From contig JADJGZ010000011.1 of NCBI GenBank assembly GCA_016707785.1, positions 62,001 through 126,000 on the forward strand: a DNA stretch of 64,000 nucleotides, read 5' to 3'. The stretch is from Bacteroidales bacterium (GTDB lineage: Bacteria > Bacteroidota > Bacteroidia > Bacteroidales > UBA4417). The notes under the pieces were generated by a model. It searched no databases. It saw only the letters and a program-made list of their open reading frames with translations, and was not told the DNA's origin. Positions 45,800-54,474 of the stretch are shown in pieces; positions within the stretch are counted from its first letter, which is position 1; each line of letters opens with the position of its first letter. The translations under genes and the position numbers were made by a program.

Positions 45800-47104
45800 A
45801 TGATACAAAGAGCGCTGGAGAACCTGAAAATTGCAGAACTCAACGAAATGCAATTAGCTTCACTGGAAGCGAATAAAACAGGAGGAGATATTGTATTGCT
45901 GTCCCCAACAGGATCAGGCAAAACACTTGCATTTCTATTACCAATATTAAAACTGATTGATGAAACAATTCCCGGTGTTCAGGTTCTCATCCTGGCTCCT
46001 TCAAGGGAACTGGCATTGCAGATAGAACAGGTATTCCGATCCATGGGTACCGAATTTAAGGTGAACTGCTGTTATGGCGGACATCCGATGAAAGTTGAAA
46101 TCAATAATCTGAAACACCCACCAGCCGTCCTGGTAGGCACACCCGGAAGAGTGGCTGATCATATTCGAAGAAATACTTTCGATACCACTTCTGTCAAAAC
46201 CATTATCCTTGACGAATTTGACAAGTCTCTGGAATTCGGATTTAAGGATGAAATGTCTTATATCATCAGTGAACTACAATATTTAAAAAAGCGTTTTTTA
46301 ACTTCGGCTTCCGAAGCTATTGCTATACCTGATTTTGCCGGGGTATCTTCACCGGTCAGGTTGAATTTTCTTTCTGACAAGCATCCTGCAGGGCTCCAGC
46401 TAAAAGCTGTTGTAAGTGAAGGACGAGACAAACTTGATGCTTTGTTTTCTCTCATTTGCAAACTAGGGAATAAAACTACCCTGGTATTTTGCAATCACCG
46501 TGAGGCAGTTGAACGGATCAGCGAATTGCTTGATGATAAAGGACTTGTTCATGGCATTTATCATGGCGGCCTGGAGCAGGAAGAAAGGGAGCGCGCCCTG
46601 ATCAAATTCCGTAATGGAAGTCATCGGATTTTAATCACCACCGACCTGGCTTCCAGGGGACTGGATATTCCGGAAATTGAAAATGTTATTCATTATCAGT
46701 TTCCAGCCACTGCAGATGCTTTCATGCATCGAAACGGACGCACTGCCCGGATGCATGCTGAAGGCACTTCATACCTCATTATGGGTGAAGGTGATCATTT
46801 ACCCTCATTCCTCAAAGAAAAACCAGAATATGTTGATTTACCTGCAAATCCGCGTTTACCAGACAATTCAGCATGGGATACACTCTTTGTAGCTGCCGGA
46901 AAGAAAGACAAAATCAATAAAACGGATATTGTAGGTTTGTTAATCCAGAAAGGGAAGCTTCATAAAGAGGAGATCGGGCTGATTGAAGTATTGGATTATT
47001 CCTCATTTGTTGCAGTGAAACGTGATAAAATCGACAAAGTAGTTCAATTGCTTCGTTTCGAAAAAATTAAAAAGAAATCGGTAAAGATTGAAGTTTCTAT
47101 ATAA
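45800..47104 (+). CDS. DEAD-box-like ATP-dependent RNA helicase (DEFD variant)
   Basis: 434 residues. Two RecA-like domains with Q motif 'LNEMQLAS', Walker A 'SPTGSGKT', 'PSRELA', 'GTPGRV', motif II 'LDEFDK' (Phe-Asp replaces the usual Ala-Asp), motif III 'LTSAS' (usually SAT), 'TTDLASRGLD' and 'HRNGRTAR'. The last ~75 residues ('KTDIVGLLIQKGKLHKEEIG', 'VAVKRDKIDKVVQLLR') resemble the DbpA RNA-binding domain, which in DbpA recognises 23S rRNA. A role in ribosome assembly or RNA remodelling is likely. The gene stands alone. Confidence 0.88.
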   Translation: MIQRALENLKIAELNEMQLASLEANKTGGDIVLLSPTGSGKTLAFLLPILKLIDETIPGVQVLILAPSRELALQIEQVFRSMGTEFKVNCCYGGHPMKVEINNLKHPPAVLVGTPGRVADHIRRNTFDTTSVKTIILDEFDKSLEFGFKDEMSYIISELQYLKKRFLTSASEAIAIPDFAGVSSPVRLNFLSDKHPAGLQLKAVVSEGRDKLDALFSLICKLGNKTTLVFCNHREAVERISELLDDKGLVHGIYHGGLEQEERERALIKFRNGSHRILITTDLASRGLDIPEIENVIHYQFPATADAFMHRNGRTARMHAEGTSYLIMGEGDHLPSFLKEKPEYVDLPANPRLPDNSAWDTLFVAAGKKDKINKTDIVGLLIQKGKLHKEEIGLIEVLDYSSFVAVKRDKIDKVVQLLRFEKIKKKSVKIEVSI

Positions 47105-47271
47105 CTGTTGTGTTGTTTGCAAACTTATTTTTAATGTCGGAATCCAAATTGAATCCACACACTAAATAGTTTGATATTCCCTTGCTCCTATCAGAATTAA
47201 AACATCACAAGATGCAGAGTGGATAATCCTGTTGGGCCAATATTTCCTCAGAAAAATTTAGAATATTACAA

Positions 47272-47279
47272 TACTTTTG
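47272..47279 (+). promoter_or_regulatory. -7 promoter element, ECF sigma gene
   Basis: TACTTTTG, 17 bp before the ATG at 47296. Confidence 0.5.
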
Positions 47280-47295
47280 TACAAAAGCGAGTGAC

Positions 47296-47883
47296 ATGTC
47301 CGATTTATTGGCATCGTATGAAAAAATTCTGATCGGAAAGCTAATCAACGATGACCAGGTAGCCTTCACCATTATTTTTACCAGGTACTATGAGGACCTG
47401 GTTCATTTTTCATTTGGGATTACGCACAATTCAGATGCTTCGGAGGAAGTAGTGCAGGATGTATTCCTCAAACTTTGGGAAAACCGTTCAAAATTGGATA
47501 TTCATACTTCGCTCAAATCATTCCTGTTAAAATCTGTTCAGAACAAAAGTATTGACAGCTTGCGACACATTAGCATTACCAACAAATATGCTTCAGTTGT
47601 GCTTGAACATCCTATGCTTTTGGAAAATGATACCGAGAATTACCTCCTGTTTTCAGAACTAGAGAATAATTTTGCCCAGGCTCTTGGGAAGTTACCGGTT
47701 CAGAATGCTGAAGTATTCCGGATGAGTCGGATAGAGTCATTTAATTACCAGGAAATTGCTTCAAAACTTGGGATTTCAGTCCGGACAGTAGAAGTCCGTA
47801 TGAGCAAAGCCATTTCTTTACTCAGGGAAGAACTGAAAGATTTTCTGATCCTCTTTCTTATTTTTTATCTGCTTATCCTTTAG
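47296..47883 (+). CDS. ECF-type RNA polymerase sigma-70 factor
   Basis: 195 residues. Region 2: 'AFTIIFTRYYEDLVHFSFGI', 'SEEVVQDVFLKLWENRSKL' and 'SFLLKSVQNKSIDSLR'. Region 4 carries a helix-turn-helix, 'FNYQEIASKLGISVRTVEVR'. The tail 'FLILFLIFYLLIL' is hydrophobic, as is common for Bacteroidota ECF factors. It should direct RNA polymerase to the sugar-uptake genes downstream once released by the FecR protein encoded next. Classic first gene of a SusC/SusD locus. Confidence 0.93.
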   Translation: MSDLLASYEKILIGKLINDDQVAFTIIFTRYYEDLVHFSFGITHNSDASEEVVQDVFLKLWENRSKLDIHTSLKSFLLKSVQNKSIDSLRHISITNKYASVVLEHPMLLENDTENYLLFSELENNFAQALGKLPVQNAEVFRMSRIESFNYQEIASKLGISVRTVEVRMSKAISLLREELKDFLILFLIFYLLIL

Positions 47884-48062
47884 GATTGCTATTTCATTAT
47901 GAGGTTATGAGTGCTAAGTCATAAGTACATCTGCATGTAAAATCCAAAATATCATCGAGGCACAGAGTATTATAAATTCTCAATTCATTAATCCAGTCAT
48001 TTTTATTTTTTTTAATAAAAATGCAGGAGTATGATGTGGAAAATGATTTTTAAATCGTCGTT

Positions 48063-49121
48063 ATGTTGAGAAAAGAAACTATGAGTACAGAAGATTTCGA
48101 TCGCGTTGACCAATTAATTGCCAAATACCTGGGTAGTAATGCTACAACTGATGAAATCCGGTTGCTTGAAACCTGGATCAGCGAATCGGATGAAAATCGA
48201 AGATATTTCAGGCAATTCAAAAACATATGGGAATCAGCTGCCGAATTACCTGTTTCCACTGATAAGGCTTTACACAAAGTCTTGAATCATATCAATCGTG
48301 GACCAAAAAGAATGACCTTTTGGCAGATTTTTCAGAGAATAGCTGCATTTGTGTTTATTCCTTTGCTCATTGCAGTGATGTGGATGGGATTTGGGAAAGG
48401 TTTCGGAAAAGAAAACCAATCCATTTCATACCATAAGGTAGTTGCTGCATTTGGAACCTATTCTTTACTTGAATTACCCGATGGATCGAAAGTCTGGCTA
48501 AATTCAGGCAGTACATTGCGGTATCCTGAAAAATTCGGCAATGATAATCGTATCGTTGAACTGGTTGGAGAAGGCTACTTTGAAGTTCATGCAGATGAGG
48601 AAGTACCTTTCCTGGTTAACACTCCATATTTTACAGTAAAGGCAACAGGCACAAAGTTCAATATCAGGGCTGAGAAAAATTTCCGATCACCCTCAGTCAC
48701 CTTAGTTGAAGGTAAAGTTTCAGTTCAAAAAAGAAAATCTGCTGAAGCAGGGGATCTTATATCTTACCTGCAACCCAACCAGCATATGATTTATGATACC
48801 CTGAACGGTCAATTCAGCATTCAAACCGAAGATATTTACAAACATTTTGCCTGGAAAGATGGTAAACTTGTTTTCCGAAATGACAATATCAGCGAAGTTG
48901 CCAGGAGAATCTCCTTACAATACAATGTTGACATAGAGATTAAAGGCACAGAAATTAAAAAATACAGGTATAGGGCCACTTTTGAAAGTGAGCCACTGGG
49001 CGAATTACTGAGACTGTTGAAGATCTCATCCCCCATCGATTATACTGAAGTCAAACCTAAAGCATTGCCTGACGGTACTTTTTCCAGAAGGAAAATCATC
49101 ATATTTTCATCAAGTAACTAA
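48063..49121 (+). CDS. FecR-family anti-sigma factor
   Basis: 352 residues. The cytoplasmic N-terminus ('DRVDQLIAKYLGSNATTDE', 'LETWISESDENRRYF') binds the sigma factor. One membrane helix lies at ~86-107 ('IAAFVFIPLLIAVMWMGFG'). The periplasmic FecR domain follows ('GTYSLLELPDGSKVWLNSGS', 'VELVGEGYFEVH') and a STN-like C-terminus ('VARRISLQYNVDIEI'). It passes a signal from the TonB receptor to the ECF factor. ATG 48063 is used; ATG 48081 ('MSTEDFDR') is an equally good start. Lies 179 bp after the sigma gene. Confidence 0.93.
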   Translation: MLRKETMSTEDFDRVDQLIAKYLGSNATTDEIRLLETWISESDENRRYFRQFKNIWESAAELPVSTDKALHKVLNHINRGPKRMTFWQIFQRIAAFVFIPLLIAVMWMGFGKGFGKENQSISYHKVVAAFGTYSLLELPDGSKVWLNSGSTLRYPEKFGNDNRIVELVGEGYFEVHADEEVPFLVNTPYFTVKATGTKFNIRAEKNFRSPSVTLVEGKVSVQKRKSAEAGDLISYLQPNQHMIYDTLNGQFSIQTEDIYKHFAWKDGKLVFRNDNISEVARRISLQYNVDIEIKGTEIKKYRYRATFESEPLGELLRLLKISSPIDYTEVKPKALPDGTFSRRKIIIFSSSN

Positions 49122-49338
49122 TTTCCAGAGTTATATACCTCCAACCATGTTCAGAAAAGATAATCGTCCGGTAGAATAGAGTAATATTTTCGGGAATTAT
49201 CTGCCTCATACCTGGTTTCCTTCATCCACTCGCATCTGCTTCACTTTTCTTAAGTGTAAGCTAGAAATTCTCAATAACTGGAAATCCCGGTCAATATTGG
49301 TCTTTTCATAATTTATCATACCCTAAAACAAACAGAAT

Positions 49339-52300
49339 ATGAGATTACTTTTACTTTTTGGACTGTTTATTTTTCTCTTTTCAGTGCCTGTCCGGCTGGA
49401 AGCACAATCAACTAAAATTACATTAAACCTCGTTAATGTACCTCTGAATGATGTGCTGAATGAAATCGAGAAAAAGAGTGATTATACTTTCTTGGTCAAT
49501 GAGGAAGTTGTAGATGTAACCCGCAAAGTAGATGCCGTTTATGTTAATACATCCATAAAAGACATCCTTGATCAACTCTTTAAAGGTGATAAAGTCAAGT
49601 ATGTGACAAGTGACCATCAGATTATTATAACACCAAATAAGGGTAATGGCGGGGATTTTCAATCAAAAAAAGTCACAGGAAGGGTAATTGATGCAAAAAC
49701 CGGTGAAACACTTGTAGGTGTAGCTATCCAGGTGAAAGGGACAACATCAGGTACCACAACTTCCATCGATGGCACCTACTCAATTGAATTTCAGTCAGAA
49801 AAAGCAATTCTTGTCTATTCTTATCTTGGGTATGAACCTAAAGAAATCACGGTTAGTGAAGCTACTGTTCTGAATGTAGTATTGAACCCTATAGCTACTC
49901 AACTTGAGAGCATTGTGGTTACGGCTCTGGGAATCAAACGTGAAGAAAAAGCCCTGGGTTATGCTGTTCAAAAGGTTGATGGAAAAGGATTACAGACTGT
50001 CAGGGCTGTAGATGTCGGAACCTCACTCACTGGTAAAGTAGCCGGTTTATCTGTATTAAACAGTACTGAATTTGGTGCAGCCCCGGAGCTCTATATACGT
50101 GGTGAGAAACCACTGTTAGTAATAGATGGTGTACCTTATGGTAATATGACACTCAGAGATATTCCGGCTGATGATATTGAAAGCCTCAGTATTCTTAAAG
50201 GTGCAACTGCTTCAGCCCTTTATGGCTATCGTGGAGCAAGTGGTGCTATTATGGTTACTACAAAGAAAGGAAGTGGCATTAATGGCATTTCAATCACATT
50301 GAACAGCAGCACAATGTTTGCCGCGGGTTACCTTGCGATACCAGAATCACAATCAACATATGGCCGCGTTGTAAATACAGCGACCAATTCAGCAGTAACA
50401 AATGGTGATGGTGCCTGGGGGCCTCCATTGGAAGGACAGGAAGTCATCCAATGGGACCCGATTTCCCGAAGCATGAAACCAATGCCATGGCTTCCGGTAG
50501 GTAAAGACAATTTTCAAAATTTCCTTGAACCCGGATATGTACTTAATAATAACCTGAATATAGTTCAGCAGGGTGAATATGGCAGTTTTAGGGCTTCAGC
50601 CAGTTGGGTAAAGAATAAAGGACAATATCCCAACTCCATGTTCGACAAATATTCCTATTCGATTGGTGGTGATATGAAAGTGAAAAGACTAACCTTATCC
50701 TCCAGTATAGGTTATAATAAGCAATCGTCACCAAATATCGGATTTAGTGGTTATACCGGTTACGATCCCATGTATTCCATGTTAATCTGGTCGTCGCCCG
50801 ACTGGAATGTACTTGACTACAAGAATTATTGGGTCGTACCTGATGAAACACAAAATACCAGCTATACAGATACGAACAATAATCCTTTCTTTGATCGAAA
50901 CGAAAGAACCCACAGTTTAAACAAGGACATTTTTAATGGATCACTTTCCTTGAATTATGATCTGACTTCATGGCTTAAGGCAACCATACGATCAGGTTTC
51001 GACACTTATAGTAACCGACAGGTGATAAAGATTTCCAAAGGTTCTCTGGTGAGTGCCGGTTCCGCTACAGTAATTGAAAATGGAGATCAAGTTTGGGGTG
51101 AAAGTAAGTTAGGCTCATATAATCTGGGACTTGGCAGAGGATATAGTTTTAATAATGATTTTCTTCTTTCCGGCAATAAGACTTTCAACAAATTTACTAT
51201 AGATGGATTTGTTGGCGGAACCATTTTTTACCGTCAGGATGAAGGAACTGATTCAAGAACACAAGGTGGGCTTTCCATCCCTGGGTTTTACTCTCTCAAA
51301 GCTTCTGTACTACCAGCATATGTTGTTTCCAGTTTAAGCAGGCAGCAGGTAAACAGCATGTATGGGCGGCTGGCTCTATCATGGAATAGTTTGGTATATG
51401 CAGAAGGTACTTTGCGTAACGACTGGAGTTCTACCTTGTCAGAAGCTACCCGTTCTTACCTTTATCCGTCAATATCAGGTAGTTTTATCGCATCTGAATT
51501 ATTACCCGAAATGGGTTGGTTATCATTATGGAAATTGCGTGGTTCGTGGACATCGTCAAAAACACCTGCCGGAATATATGACATTAACCAGGTATTCAAC
51601 ATTACCAATAATGCATGGACCAATCTGACTTCAGCATCATTGCCTGCTACTATTTACAGCAGTGATGTATTCCCTGAATCATCATCAACCTGGGAAGTAG
51701 GAACAGCGGTTAACCTTTACAAAAACAGGGTTTCTTTTGATATTTCATATTACAATAAAAGGATGTTCGATTTCCTTCAGGAAGCTGATATCACACCGGC
51801 TACAGGTTATTATAATAGTTATGTCAATATTGATGAAGAGATTACACGAAAAGGCGTTGAAGTCACCTTGAATGGTACTCCTGTTAAGAATAGCGACTGG
51901 AAGTGGGATATCTCCGTAAACTGGTCGAAATATGCTAGATTCTATTCCAAATTAGATTCTACTTACTCTCCTGATAAGCCCTGGATTAAGGTAGGTGAAC
52001 GAGCTGACCCCTATGTCCTTTATGATTTTCAATATGATCCTGATGGGAATATCATTCATAAGAATGGGGTTCCACTTTACTCTGCTTATGCTTCAAAATT
52101 TGGCAACTATGACCCTGACTGGATATGGGGAGTAAATACCACTTTAAGGTATAAAAGTTTGAACTTTTTTATTTCAGTTGATGGACGGGTAGGAGGAATC
52201 GCTCAAACAACCACCGAAATGTATATGTGGCGGTCAGGTTCACACCCAAATTCAGTAACTGAGGAACGATATCTTGATGCTACGGTTGACGGGTCCAAAA

Positions 52301-52704
52301 ACTACACTGGTGATGGCGTAATGGTTGTTTCAGGATCCGCAACCTATGATACTTACGGCAATATTACAAGTGACGACAGGGTATATGCACCGAATGATGT
52401 CGCAGTGACCTATGAATCCTATATTAATACAATTCATAGTGGTACCGCCTGGGGTGGATCACCCTCTCCACTGGAAGCATATAGCACTACATTTTTCAAA
52501 ATCAGGGAAATGTCGCTAACTTATGATTTACCCAGAGAGATATGTTCAAAATTTAATTCTCAGGGAGTATCTGTTTCTGCTGTAGGCCAGAATATGTTTT
52601 TGTGGTCAAAGCAATTTAAATATTCCGACCCTGATGGTGGTTATGAAAATTTCAGTGACCCATCCATTCGTTATGTCGGATTTAACTTGAAGTTCAATTT
52701 TTAA
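49339..52704 (+). CDS. SusC/RagA-like TonB-dependent outer-membrane transporter with STN domain
   Basis: 1121 residues. Signal peptide (~1-23); STN domain (~28-105, 'LNDVLNEIEKKSDYTFLVNE'), which contacts FecR in signalling receptors; a carboxypeptidase-regulatory domain (~112-195, 'GVAIQVKGTTSGTTTSIDG'); TonB plug ('LLVIDGVPYGNMTL', 'ESLSILKGATASALYGYRG'); then the beta-barrel, ending 'YVGFNLKFNF'. It imports glycan fragments using TonB energy and pairs with the SusD protein encoded next. The STN domain fits a transducer that activates the adjacent sigma/FecR pair. The 217 bp upstream show no strong -7 consensus, in keeping with use of an ECF promoter. Confidence 0.95.
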   Translation: MRLLLLFGLFIFLFSVPVRLEAQSTKITLNLVNVPLNDVLNEIEKKSDYTFLVNEEVVDVTRKVDAVYVNTSIKDILDQLFKGDKVKYVTSDHQIIITPNKGNGGDFQSKKVTGRVIDAKTGETLVGVAIQVKGTTSGTTTSIDGTYSIEFQSEKAILVYSYLGYEPKEITVSEATVLNVVLNPIATQLESIVVTALGIKREEKALGYAVQKVDGKGLQTVRAVDVGTSLTGKVAGLSVLNSTEFGAAPELYIRGEKPLLVIDGVPYGNMTLRDIPADDIESLSILKGATASALYGYRGASGAIMVTTKKGSGINGISITLNSSTMFAAGYLAIPESQSTYGRVVNTATNSAVTNGDGAWGPPLEGQEVIQWDPISRSMKPMPWLPVGKDNFQNFLEPGYVLNNNLNIVQQGEYGSFRASASWVKNKGQYPNSMFDKYSYSIGGDMKVKRLTLSSSIGYNKQSSPNIGFSGYTGYDPMYSMLIWSSPDWNVLDYKNYWVVPDETQNTSYTDTNNNPFFDRNERTHSLNKDIFNGSLSLNYDLTSWLKATIRSGFDTYSNRQVIKISKGSLVSAGSATVIENGDQVWGESKLGSYNLGLGRGYSFNNDFLLSGNKTFNKFTIDGFVGGTIFYRQDEGTDSRTQGGLSIPGFYSLKASVLPAYVVSSLSRQQVNSMYGRLALSWNSLVYAEGTLRNDWSSTLSEATRSYLYPSISGSFIASELLPEMGWLSLWKLRGSWTSSKTPAGIYDINQVFNITNNAWTNLTSASLPATIYSSDVFPESSSTWEVGTAVNLYKNRVSFDISYYNKRMFDFLQEADITPATGYYNSYVNIDEEITRKGVEVTLNGTPVKNSDWKWDISVNWSKYARFYSKLDSTYSPDKPWIKVGERADPYVLYDFQYDPDGNIIHKNGVPLYSAYASKFGNYDPDWIWGVNTTLRYKSLNFFISVDGRVGGIAQTTTEMYMWRSGSHPNSVTEERYLDATVDGSKNYTGDGVMVVSGSATYDTYGNITSDDRVYAPNDVAVTYESYINTIHSGTAWGGSPSPLEAYSTTFFKIREMSLTYDLPREICSKFNSQGVSVSAVGQNMFLWSKQFKYSDPDGGYENFSDPSIRYVGFNLKFNF

Positions 52705-52709
52705 TAAAA

Positions 52710-52754
52710 CATGATTCATTATGCTTTTCCATCCGTGAAAAGCAGAATATCATG
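52710..52754 (+). promoter_or_regulatory. Intercistronic hairpin between susC-like and susD-like genes
   Basis: CATGAT...GCTTTTC / GAAAAGC...ATCATG: a 7-bp inner stem (GCTTTTC/GAAAAGC) and a 6-bp outer stem (CATGAT/ATCATG) separated by a small internal loop. There is no T tract, so it is not a standard terminator. It may stabilise the 3' end of the upstream message or reduce read-through. Confidence 0.5.
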
Positions 52755-52798
52755 ACACTAAAATTTTGAGAACGAACTTTTTAATGAGATTAACCCCT

Positions 52799-54322
52799 AT
52801 GAAAAACACAAGAATATACATCAGAATAATAAGTGCATTGCTTGTAGTAACTCTTGTTAGTTGCAACAAATTTGAAGAAATCAATACCAACCCGGATACA
52901 ACAACCCATGTGCCGGCGTCAATGGAATGCACTAATATCATCCTTGACATGCTTGAGCATGGAGGCGATGCTATGGGCTTCATTTCTTCCAATGCCTTAC
53001 CCAAGTATGTTGGATTCACCATCTTAGGCAAGAATAGCTCTCAATACAATAATACTGGCAGTGGTGGATTTGGTGCAATGACAATATTGCCAAATATCAA
53101 TGCAATGCTCATAGCAGCGGAAGGCAGTGTAATGGAAGATTCATACAAAGGTGTGGGCAGTTTTGCCAAAGCTTATACCTTTTTTAATATGACAATGTGG
53201 ATGGGTGACATTCCTTACAGTGAGGCTGGTAAAGGTGCAGAAGGGCTTTTAGAGCCAAAATATGATACGCAGGAAGAGATCCTGGTAAAAATCCTTGATG
53301 AGCTCAAAGCAGCTGATCAATACTTTGCAATTGGAAATAAATTTTCCGGTGATCCTACACCTTATAATGGCGATCCAGGAAAATGGAGAAAAGCAGTCAA
53401 TGCATTCGCTTTGAAAGTGCTCATGAGTTTGAGCAAGAAGGAGGATGTTGCTTCACTGGATATTAAAAACCGCTTTGCAGAAATTGTAAATAGTGGAAAT
53501 ATTTTAGAGAAAGCTACGGGTTACTGGGGGTTGGCATATTCTACCCAAAACAAGCATCCACTCAGTGCAAGTACTATGTTTGCACCAAAGACCATTGTCA
53601 GTAAGCTGGTAACCGACAATTTAAAAATACTTAATGACAGGCGCCTATTTTATTATTGTGAACCCTCTGCTGCAAAAATTGCTGCCGGTAAACTGCAGAC
53701 CGACACTGCAGCCTATGTTGGAGTGGATGTTTCTATGGATTATGATATCATGAACCAGGATTTTAAAGCTAATAAATTTTCAGCGATAAACCTTCGCTAC
53801 CTAAAAGAAGATGCATGTGAACCAAACCTGATGATGACATTTGCTGAACAGCAGTTAATTCTTGCAGAAGCAAGGGTGAGAGGCTGGATTTCCAGTGGAT
53901 CGGCTCAATCCTATTATGAAGAGGGTGTAAAAGCAGCGCTGGCAGACATTATGGCGACTAAAGCCAGTTATGCACACACTGTCCCTGTCGACCAGGCTTA
54001 TATTGACGGATATTTTACCGGGGAAGCTGCATTCAAGGCTACAGCAGATGAACAATTGAAACAGATATGGATGCAGAGCTATTTACTCAGGTTTATGCAG
54101 GATGGGGATTTCAGCTATTTTGAGTACAGGAGAAATAAGTACCCTGAATTTCCTATCAACCCGGCCTCCAGTCTGAATGAAAACAATACCAGTGCCATCC
54201 CAATGCGTTGCCTGTACCCTGGCTCTGAAACGAACTATAACCGCAAAAACCTTACGGAAGCACTTAATCGTCAATATGATGGTTATGATGAAATTAATAA
54301 AATAATGTGGATATTAAAATAA
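52799..54322 (+). CDS. SusD/RagB-family outer-membrane lipoprotein
   Basis: About 507 residues from the ATG at 52799 (TTG at 52766 is not needed). Lipoprotein signal ending 'LVVTLVSC' with lipobox Cys. The mature part starts NKFEEINTNPDTTTHVPAS, the hallmark of the SusD-like_2 subfamily; helical TPR-like segments follow ('ALPKYVGFTI', 'YSEAGKGAEGL'). It forms the lid over the SusC barrel and binds the glycan. The pairing and order are the defining signature of a polysaccharide utilization locus. Confidence 0.93.
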   Translation: MKNTRIYIRIISALLVVTLVSCNKFEEINTNPDTTTHVPASMECTNIILDMLEHGGDAMGFISSNALPKYVGFTILGKNSSQYNNTGSGGFGAMTILPNINAMLIAAEGSVMEDSYKGVGSFAKAYTFFNMTMWMGDIPYSEAGKGAEGLLEPKYDTQEEILVKILDELKAADQYFAIGNKFSGDPTPYNGDPGKWRKAVNAFALKVLMSLSKKEDVASLDIKNRFAEIVNSGNILEKATGYWGLAYSTQNKHPLSASTMFAPKTIVSKLVTDNLKILNDRRLFYYCEPSAAKIAAGKLQTDTAAYVGVDVSMDYDIMNQDFKANKFSAINLRYLKEDACEPNLMMTFAEQQLILAEARVRGWISSGSAQSYYEEGVKAALADIMATKASYAHTVPVDQAYIDGYFTGEAAFKATADEQLKQIWMQSYLLRFMQDGDFSYFEYRRNKYPEFPINPASSLNENNTSAIPMRCLYPGSETNYNRKNLTEALNRQYDGYDEINKIMWILK

Positions 54323-54474
54323 CCTTGCGTATCTTTAGGTAAGATGCTTTGAATAATGTATTTCGAAAGACAAAACTCATTCATGCTAACAAAGCGCATT
54401 TTACCATACAGATATTTGAACCAATATTAACAAGCAAACCCTTAATTCATTAACCTTAAAAAACCAATCAAATT

